A program made the position numbers and the translations under genes. DNA of 60,627 bases, from the NCBI GenBank assembly GCA_944321335.1, contig CALUKX010000010.1:1-60627 (forward strand), in the 5' to 3' direction. Numbering within the stretch: the first letter of the stretch is position 1; each line of letters begins with the position of its first letter. This DNA comes from an uncultured Phocaeicola sp. Its GTDB lineage: Bacteria > Bacteroidota > Bacteroidia > Bacteroidales > Bacteroidaceae. The notes beneath the pieces were generated by a model, which worked only from the letters and a program-made list of their open reading frames with translations, was not told the DNA's origin and made no database searches. Below, in pieces: positions 56,446 to 60,627 of this stretch.

Positions 56446-56700
56446 GCACAGCGTAACGTACTGATGCCTGTAGGAGCAGCGGTATCTTGCCTATTGATTC
56501 CGCTACCGGAATTCATAAAATCACATTGCGTTGTGATTTCTGCCTAAAATCTTTCTCCCGACACTTCATTCCTGCCAAGTTCACAACAGACTGTGATTTT
56601 ACCTCGATACGTCTATCTGTCAGAAATTCCATTCACTTATTGATGTTTATCACAAAATAGTAGTTATCTTTGTGTATATGTCAATCTAAAATCTGTTTCT
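56446..56700. other. Intergenic region with promoter of the right-flank pair
   Basis: 255 bases. An 8-bp hairpin (AAATCACA/TGTGATTT at 56518-56539) lacks a following U-run, so it is not a good terminator; the motif CTGTGATTTT recurs near 56590. The end holds a promoter (56640-56672). Confidence 0.45.
56640..56672 (+). promoter_or_regulatory. Promoter of the PglD-like/GT4 gene pair
   Basis: TTG at 56640-56642, 22-base spacer, and TATCTTTG at 56665-56672. Transcription should start near 56679, some 20 bases before the ATG. It means the right flank can be expressed without the main capsule promoter. Confidence 0.5.
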
Positions 56701-57303
56701 ATGTATCTATACGGTGCTAGCGGTCACGCGAAGGTGATCATCGATATATTGAAGGCGAACCGTATCGCCATCGACGGGTTGGTGGACGATAATCCGAATC
56801 TTTCGGCCTTGCTCGAGTTTCCGGTTTTCCACAGCCTCAACCCCGATATGAAGGAGTTTATCATCAGTATCGGACGGAACCGCACGCGGAAGTTGCTGGC
56901 GGAGAAGTTGGCGGCACAACAGGCGGAGTTCCTTACCGCCGTACATCCTTCGGTGGTGCTGTCGGAGTATGCGAAGATAGGCGAAGGGACGGTGGTGATG
57001 CAGGGGGCCGTGGTGCAGAGCTGCACGCAGATAGGGCGGCATTGCATCGTCAATACGGGGGCGCGCATCGACCATGAGTGCCGCATCGGCGATTTCGTGC
57101 ATGTGTCGCCGGGGGCTACGCTGTGCGGAAATGTGACCGTGGGCGAAGGTTCGTGGATAGGTGCAGGAAGCACGGTGATTCAGGGTGTGCGCATCGGACG
57201 GTGGTGTATGATAGGTGCCGGCAGTGTGGTGACACGCGATATCCCCGACGGGGTGCTGGCCGTGGGTTGCCCGTGCAGGGCTATCAAGGAGTATGAGCCA
57301 TGA
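56701..57303 (+). CDS. PglD-like UDP-sugar N-acetyltransferase
   Basis: 200 residues: Rossmann-like start YLYGASGHAKVIIDILKAN, GLVDDNP, then a left-handed beta-helix (KIGEGTVVMQGA, QIGRHCIVNTGA, TVGEGSWIGAGS, RIGRWCMIGAGS). The catalytic His is in ARIDHECRIGD, as in Campylobacter PglD. It would acetylate the 4-amino group of the UDP-sugar made by the dehydratase (12615) and aminotransferase (16952). G+C-rich like those two genes. Its stop overlaps the next ATG (ATGA). Confidence 0.88.
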   Translation: MYLYGASGHAKVIIDILKANRIAIDGLVDDNPNLSALLEFPVFHSLNPDMKEFIISIGRNRTRKLLAEKLAAQQAEFLTAVHPSVVLSEYAKIGEGTVVMQGAVVQSCTQIGRHCIVNTGARIDHECRIGDFVHVSPGATLCGNVTVGEGSWIGAGSTVIQGVRIGRWCMIGAGSVVTRDIPDGVLAVGCPCRAIKEYEP

Positions 57304-58433
57304 ACAAGAAAAAAGTAATCCGTATATCAACTATTCCGCTTTCGCTGAACTTGTTGCTGAAGGGGCAGCTGAAGATGCTTTCGGCAGAGTATGAGGTGGT
57401 GGCGGTGTCTTCCCCCGGCGAGGAGCTGGAGGAGGTGGCACGGCGTGAGGGTGTGCGTACTGTTTCCGTGCCTATCGAACGGCATATCGCTCCGTTCAAG
57501 GATCTGGTGACACTGTTCCGGCTTGTCCAGTTGTTCCGCAAAGAGAGGCCGTGGATGGTTCATTCGCTTACCCCGAAGGCGGGATTGCTGGCCATGATGG
57601 CGGCGTGGATGTGCCGGGTGCCGGTGCGTATCCATACGTTTACGGGACTGGTGTTCCCTACCGCTACAGGACTGACGCAGAAGATTCTGATGACGACCGA
57701 CCGGATTACGTGCGGTTGTGCTACGTTGGTGAATCCCGAAGGCGAAGGGGTGAAACGCGACCTGGAGCGGTTCGGTATCACGAAGAAGCCGCTGCACATT
57801 ATCGGCAACGGGAATATCAACGGGATCGATCTGATGCATTTCGACCGGACGGCGGAGGTGGAGGCCGAGGCGGCGAAGTATCGGATGGAGGGTTGCACGA
57901 CGTTCTGTTTCGTGGGACGGATGGTACACGATAAGGGGATGAACGAGCTGGTTTCGGCGTTCCGGCGGCTGTACGAGGCCGACAGGCGGGTGCGGCTGAT
58001 TCTGGTGGGTCCGTTCGAGGATGCGCTCGGTCCGGTTCTTCCCGAGACGAAGGAGCAGATCCTGCATCACGAGGCGATCCGCTTCATGGATTTCCAGAAG
58101 GATATACGTCCGTTTCTGGCGGCTTCGGATATCTTCGTGTTTCCGAGCTACCGGGAGGGTTTCCCCAACGTGGTGATTCAGGCGGGGGCGATGGGCTTGC
58201 CGTGTATCGTGACCGATATCAACGGGTGCAACGAGATTATCCGTGAGGGGGTGAACGGTATCATCATTCCGCCACGCGACGAGGATGCGCTCTTCAAGGC
58301 GATGGAGCGTCTGCTGAAGGAGGCCGATGAGCGGAAGCGGATGGCGAGAAACGCCCGCAAGCTGATCGCTTCGAGATACGGACGCGAGGAGCTTTGGAAA
58401 AGACTGATGGAAACCTACAAGAGTTTGGAATAA
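57300..58433 (+). CDS. Family 4 glycosyltransferase (PglA/CapM-like)
   Basis: 377 residues, GT-B. RISTIPLSLNLLLKGQLKML at the N-terminus, VHSLTPKAGLLAMMAAW, HTFTGLVFPT, then IIGNGNINGIDLMHFD, FVGRMVHDKGMNELV and FPSYREGFPNVVIQAGAMG. This group usually adds the second sugar to an undecaprenyl-diphosphate-linked diNAcBac or FucNAc. Coupled to the PglD-like gene by overlapping stop/start. Together they look like the constant right end of the locus. Confidence 0.9.
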   Translation: MNKKKVIRISTIPLSLNLLLKGQLKMLSAEYEVVAVSSPGEELEEVARREGVRTVSVPIERHIAPFKDLVTLFRLVQLFRKERPWMVHSLTPKAGLLAMMAAWMCRVPVRIHTFTGLVFPTATGLTQKILMTTDRITCGCATLVNPEGEGVKRDLERFGITKKPLHIIGNGNINGIDLMHFDRTAEVEAEAAKYRMEGCTTFCFVGRMVHDKGMNELVSAFRRLYEADRRVRLILVGPFEDALGPVLPETKEQILHHEAIRFMDFQKDIRPFLAASDIFVFPSYREGFPNVVIQAGAMGLPCIVTDINGCNEIIREGVNGIIIPPRDEDALFKAMERLLKEADERKRMARNARKLIASRYGREELWKRLMETYKSLE

Positions 58434-58573
58434 GGTAGCCCCGACGGGATTCGGGTCCATCCATCCGAAGTAACGGATGGACTCCGGAAGGCAGAAAAGC
58501 AGCAGAAACCGCAGTTTATCGCGATTTGTGTTGCTTTTTTCGTCTGTATAGACTTTTTTTCAACAAAAACACG

Positions 58574-58581
58574 TATCTTTG
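58574..58581 (+). promoter_or_regulatory. -7 box of the outer-membrane protein gene
   Basis: TATCTTTG, exact match to the Bacteroidales -7 element; transcription start near 58588. No convincing -33 element. It rules out a translation start at 58579 for the gene below. Confidence 0.5.
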
Positions 58582-58638
58582 TCGCAAACAAGCTATCGGA
58601 AATACAGGCTACTATTACGAATAAAATCACACGCGAGT

Positions 58639-59298
58639 ATGAAAAACTTACATAGGCTCATAATATTCATCCTCTTCACGGGACTGACTTCTGTGATGTC
58701 GTTGAAGGCACAGGAAATATCCACCGTTGCCGAAGACTCCATACACGATGCTTATGCCGACTTTATCCAGGTGCGCGAGAACAGTGCGCCCAACTATACC
58801 CAACGTCATTTCATCCGCAACGTGATAGGTGTGGCTGCCGGTCCGGCCTTCTATATCAATACGTTCTATTCGGATATGGGCGAGAAGCTGCATGTGAAGA
58901 ACGCTTATCAGGTGAAGGCGTATTACAACCATATCAGCGAGAGCGGTATCGGTTTCGGTATCCGCTGCAATTATTTCAACGCTTCGCACGAAGAGGGCGA
59001 TATGGAGTTCATTTATGCCGGTCCGTCGTTCGTGGGACGTCAGATTACCGACCATTGGGTGCTGAAGGCCGAGATGGGTTTCGGGGTGTTCTATTACGAC
59101 GATTCGTACCGCACGGCCTATAAGTTCGGTATCCAGATAGAGGGTAGCGTGGCCTATCGTTTCACCAAGCATTTCGGTGTGGTTCTGGGACTGGAGAGTA
59201 ACCAGTGCCGTCTGCCGAAGAAGAGTTACTACGGCGAGGGCAAGCCGAAACGTCTGTCGTGTATCAGTATCACCGGCGGACTGGAGTGGTATTTCTAA
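58639..59298 (+). CDS. Outer-membrane beta-barrel protein
   Basis: 219 residues from the ATG at 58639; an earlier in-frame start at 58579 would fall in the promoter. Signal peptide MKNLHRLIIFILFTGLTSVM with a cut near LKAQE. The mature part shows alternating strands typical of small porin-like barrels (GVAAGPAFYINTFY, GIGFGIRCNYFN, GSVAYRFTKHFGVVLGL) and ends GGLEWYF with a terminal Phe, as outer-membrane proteins do. Function unknown. G+C-rich, own promoter. Confidence 0.8.
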   Translation: MKNLHRLIIFILFTGLTSVMSLKAQEISTVAEDSIHDAYADFIQVRENSAPNYTQRHFIRNVIGVAAGPAFYINTFYSDMGEKLHVKNAYQVKAYYNHISESGIGFGIRCNYFNASHEEGDMEFIYAGPSFVGRQITDHWVLKAEMGFGVFYYDDSYRTAYKFGIQIEGSVAYRFTKHFGVVLGLESNQCRLPKKSYYGEGKPKRLSCISITGGLEWYF

Positions 59299-59514
59299 CC
59301 GCCCCTCCCCCCAAAAAAATTTTTTTCATTTTCCGTTGTACAAAACGGATTTCCTGCGTACCGATTCAGCGCTATCGTCAATTGATGTAGGAATGATTTT
59401 TCAGGCCAAGGATATTACTCCGGTTTTGTTTGGATAATATTGTAAAACTGATAAATTTGCAGATTAATATCGAAGATGGTAATAATAGTATCATCCTTGT
59501 ATGGCTTTATGCTC

Positions 59515-59522
59515 TATCTTTG
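59515..59522 (+). promoter_or_regulatory. -7 box of a possible small transcript
   Basis: TATCTTTG, exact -7 match with no good -33 partner. A transcript from about 59529 would end at the hairpins 59757-59790 or 59815-59848, that is about 260 to 320 bases. Confidence 0.35.
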
Positions 59523-59756
59523 TGCCGAAATAAAACAGAACTACGGGAAAAATCACTTGGTAGGGTTAGTGGAATAATGTACAGAAACATTGTATTCCAC
59601 CGAAGGAACTCTACAATCACCTTGAAAAATCAACTGATATATTCCCCGACTGCCGGACCTCGCTTGATAAAGATAGAGGCGGAAAGCTGTGTATGGACAC
59701 AGCATAAGCTGAAAAGGTTAAGATTAACATAGTTCAGTAGGTTAATAGATATGCAA

Positions 59757-59790
59757 AATTGAAGACGGTTTTAATCATCGTCTTCATTTT
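59757..59790 (+). terminator. Hairpin terminator
   Basis: TGAAGACG pairs with CGTCTTCA around an 11-base loop, with A residues before and ATTTT after, so it could work in both directions. It lies 25 bases past the end of the doubtful frame at 59430-59732. Confidence 0.5.
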
Positions 59791-59814
59791 AACCCCTTAG
59801 ATTTTAAGTCTCCT

Positions 59815-59848
59815 GAAGTCGACGATGTGAATCGTTGACTTCTTTTTT
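59815..59848 (+). terminator. Strong rho-independent terminator
   Basis: A 12-bp stem (GAAGTCGACGAT with ATCGTTGACTTC, one G-U pair), a GTGA tetraloop and six T residues. No gene ends close before it, so it marks the end of an unannotated transcript or of long read-through from the left. Confidence 0.8.
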
Positions 59849-60094
59849 CCCCGTCCAGGGGACGCCTCGTTTCCGAAAGCGGAAGGATGCCCGCCACACT
59901 TCCTGCACTCATACCATCATCCGGCAAATAAGTCCATTCTTCCGGCATGAGCCCACCAAAATGCTACTTTTCAGCTATCCGTTATAGATGATTCTGTCCT
60001 AAATCAGTACTTTTCAGTATACTATTTAGTCCATATTCCGACAAAAAGAACGGATATTAACATATTAATACCCCCGGGCAGAGGCCGTTGCCTT

Positions 60095-60102
60095 TATCTT
60101 TG
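60095..60102 (+). promoter_or_regulatory. -7 box of the terminal lipoprotein gene
   Basis: TATCTTTG; transcription start expected near 60109, about 20 bases before the ATG at 60129. No clear -33 element. Confidence 0.5.
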
Positions 60103-60128
60103 TATACGATATATTTAGATTTTACGAA

Positions 60129-60557
60129 ATGAAAAACACAGGGGTTATCTTATTAGTAGGCTTATTATGCACAATAGGCTGCCGCAATGAAGACATTTAT
60201 CTGACCGAAGATTTCAAATCAATCGAGTACAATCAAAAATGGCAGGAACTAGGTCTCGATCCGAACAGGGATTGGAACATGACCGCTTTAGTTTCCGCCA
60301 AAGTTGAAATTCAATGGGGAACGGGCGACGAATATACCGTTCAGTTCTATACCGACAATCCGAGAACAAACAAGACAAGCACCTACATGGTGGGTGACTT
60401 CAAGGTACAGGATGGCGAAACCGTCAACCTACAGATGGACGTGCCCAAACATGTTTCGACACTTTATGTGGCTTGTATCAATAAGGATAAGGAACGTATC
60501 ATTCATGAAGGTGCCATCGAGGGCGGAAATACGAATGTTTATTTCGGTTACTGCTGA
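60129..60557 (+). CDS. Short lipoprotein related to the N-terminus of the LruC protein
   Basis: 142 residues. Signal sequence with a lipobox ending at C18 (CTIGC), then RNEDIYLTEDF, YNQKWQELGLDPNRDWNM and a beta-rich part with VGDFKVQDGETVNLQMDVP. The same order (C18, RNEDVYLAED, YNQEWKKLFG, WNM, LGEFEVKAG, DVDVP) occurs in the N-terminal 130 residues of the gene at 11653. All LruC/DUF4114 parts are missing. It may be a stand-alone version of that module or a truncated paralogue. The frame is intact with its own -7 box. Two hairpins follow its stop. Confidence 0.7.
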   Translation: MKNTGVILLVGLLCTIGCRNEDIYLTEDFKSIEYNQKWQELGLDPNRDWNMTALVSAKVEIQWGTGDEYTVQFYTDNPRTNKTSTYMVGDFKVQDGETVNLQMDVPKHVSTLYVACINKDKERIIHEGAIEGGNTNVYFGYC

Positions 60558-60558
60558 A

Positions 60559-60604
60559 AACGGTTGATATCCGTTCACCCAAAACGGTGATATCCGTTCA
60601 CTTT
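60559..60604 (+). terminator. Twin hairpins after the terminal lipoprotein gene
   Basis: Two tandem near-identical units, AACGG-TTGATAT-CCGTT and AACGG-TGATAT-CCGTT, each with a 5-bp stem and followed by TTCAC; the second leads into CTTTTC. They could act as a weak terminator or as a repeated protein site. Confidence 0.4.
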
Positions 60605-60627
60605 TCATACTCTTTACCTATGGCGAT

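Larger units (their letters stand above)
59299..60128. other. Long non-coding stretch with terminators and two -7 boxes
   Basis: 830 bases. After a C-rich then A/T-run start, there is a -7 box (59515), two terminator hairpins (59757 and 59815), and a -7 box for the last gene (60095). A frame of 100 codons (59430-59732) starts with TTG upstream of the -7 box, has no recognisable domain or signal, and I do not call it a gene. The part 59850-60090 shows nothing that I can support. Confidence 0.5.

Noticed and set aside
58461-58480. Hairpin after the PglA-like gene as a terminator
   Set aside because: A 7-bp stem (CCATCCG/CGGATGG) is visible, but no U-run follows it; the nearest T-run is about 55 bases away. 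Not strong enough to list.
59430-59732. Open frame of 100 codons in the right-hand non-coding region
   Set aside because: It begins with TTG before the only -7 box, has no domain, signal or membrane segment, and its composition is unlike its neighbours. A shorter version from the ATG at 59578 cannot be fully excluded.
1-60627. Transposons, integrases, CRISPR arrays, rRNA
   Set aside because: No transposase or integrase motifs, no regularly spaced short repeats and no rRNA-like sequence were seen on either strand; the only repeats found are the 23-bp inverted pair, the GTCAA array and the twin hairpins at the right end.

Overview
The window looks like a chromosomal segment of a gut-type Bacteroidales bacterium (Bacteroides/Parabacteroides-like). 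The reasons are Bacteroidales promoters (TTTG or TTG, 19-21 bases, TAnnTTTG), a UpxY-type NusG paralogue heading a capsule operon, an LruC-type lipoprotein, a VirE/HU pair inside a polysaccharide locus, and family-specific small secreted proteins. I cannot assign a species.

Layout. (1) 1-9640, ordinary G+C-richer chromosome: a tRNA with a CAT anticodon (minus strand), a P-type cation ATPase, a HAD phosphatase, ribF, a CPBP membrane protease, a DUF2975/small membrane protein/HTH trio, a DEAD-box RNA helicase and a small secreted protein. (2) 9653-11653: an LruC-type lipoprotein gene on the minus strand, broken by one in-frame amber codon. (3) 12012-58433: one large capsule/O-polysaccharide locus on the plus strand. 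Its left flank (12012-21383, G+C-rich) holds UpxY, a WbpM/PglF-like 4,6-dehydratase, two OmpA-type barrels, a DegT aminotransferase, Wza and Wzc. The centre (21376-56002, mostly A+T-rich) holds an EpsG-like polymerase, about fifteen glycosyltransferases including the PglC-like priming enzyme, a Wzx flippase, a second DegT aminotransferase, a fatty-acid-synthase-like cassette, four acyltransferase-3 proteins and a YdcF protein. The right flank (56701-58433, G+C-rich) holds a PglD-like acetyltransferase and a PglA-like glycosyltransferase. (4) 58639-60627: an outer-membrane barrel protein, a long non-coding stretch with strong terminators, and a short lipoprotein related to the N-terminus of the LruC protein.

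How it fits together. The flanks carry what is needed to make a UDP-2,4-diamino-trideoxyhexose (dehydratase, aminotransferase, N-acyltransferase) and to export polysaccharide (Wza/Wzc). The swapped centre supplies polymerase, flippase, transferases and decorations. The most unusual part is a contiguous block at 36237-42838: a PglD-like acyltransferase, a free-standing ACP, three KAS III condensing enzymes alternating with two ketoreductases, a MaoC hydratase/dehydratase and a metallo-beta-lactamase-fold protein. It reads as a dedicated pathway that builds a short oxygenated acyl group for an amino sugar of this polysaccharide. The product is inference.

Other points of note are a VirE/HU module bounded by a perfect 23-bp inverted repeat with an array of GTCAA half-sites at its core, and a 5'-truncated G+C-rich ydcF remnant at the right edge of the A+T-rich island, beside an intact A+T-rich copy. 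No transposase, integrase, rRNA or CRISPR array was seen. All family calls were made by reading motifs, without database searches.
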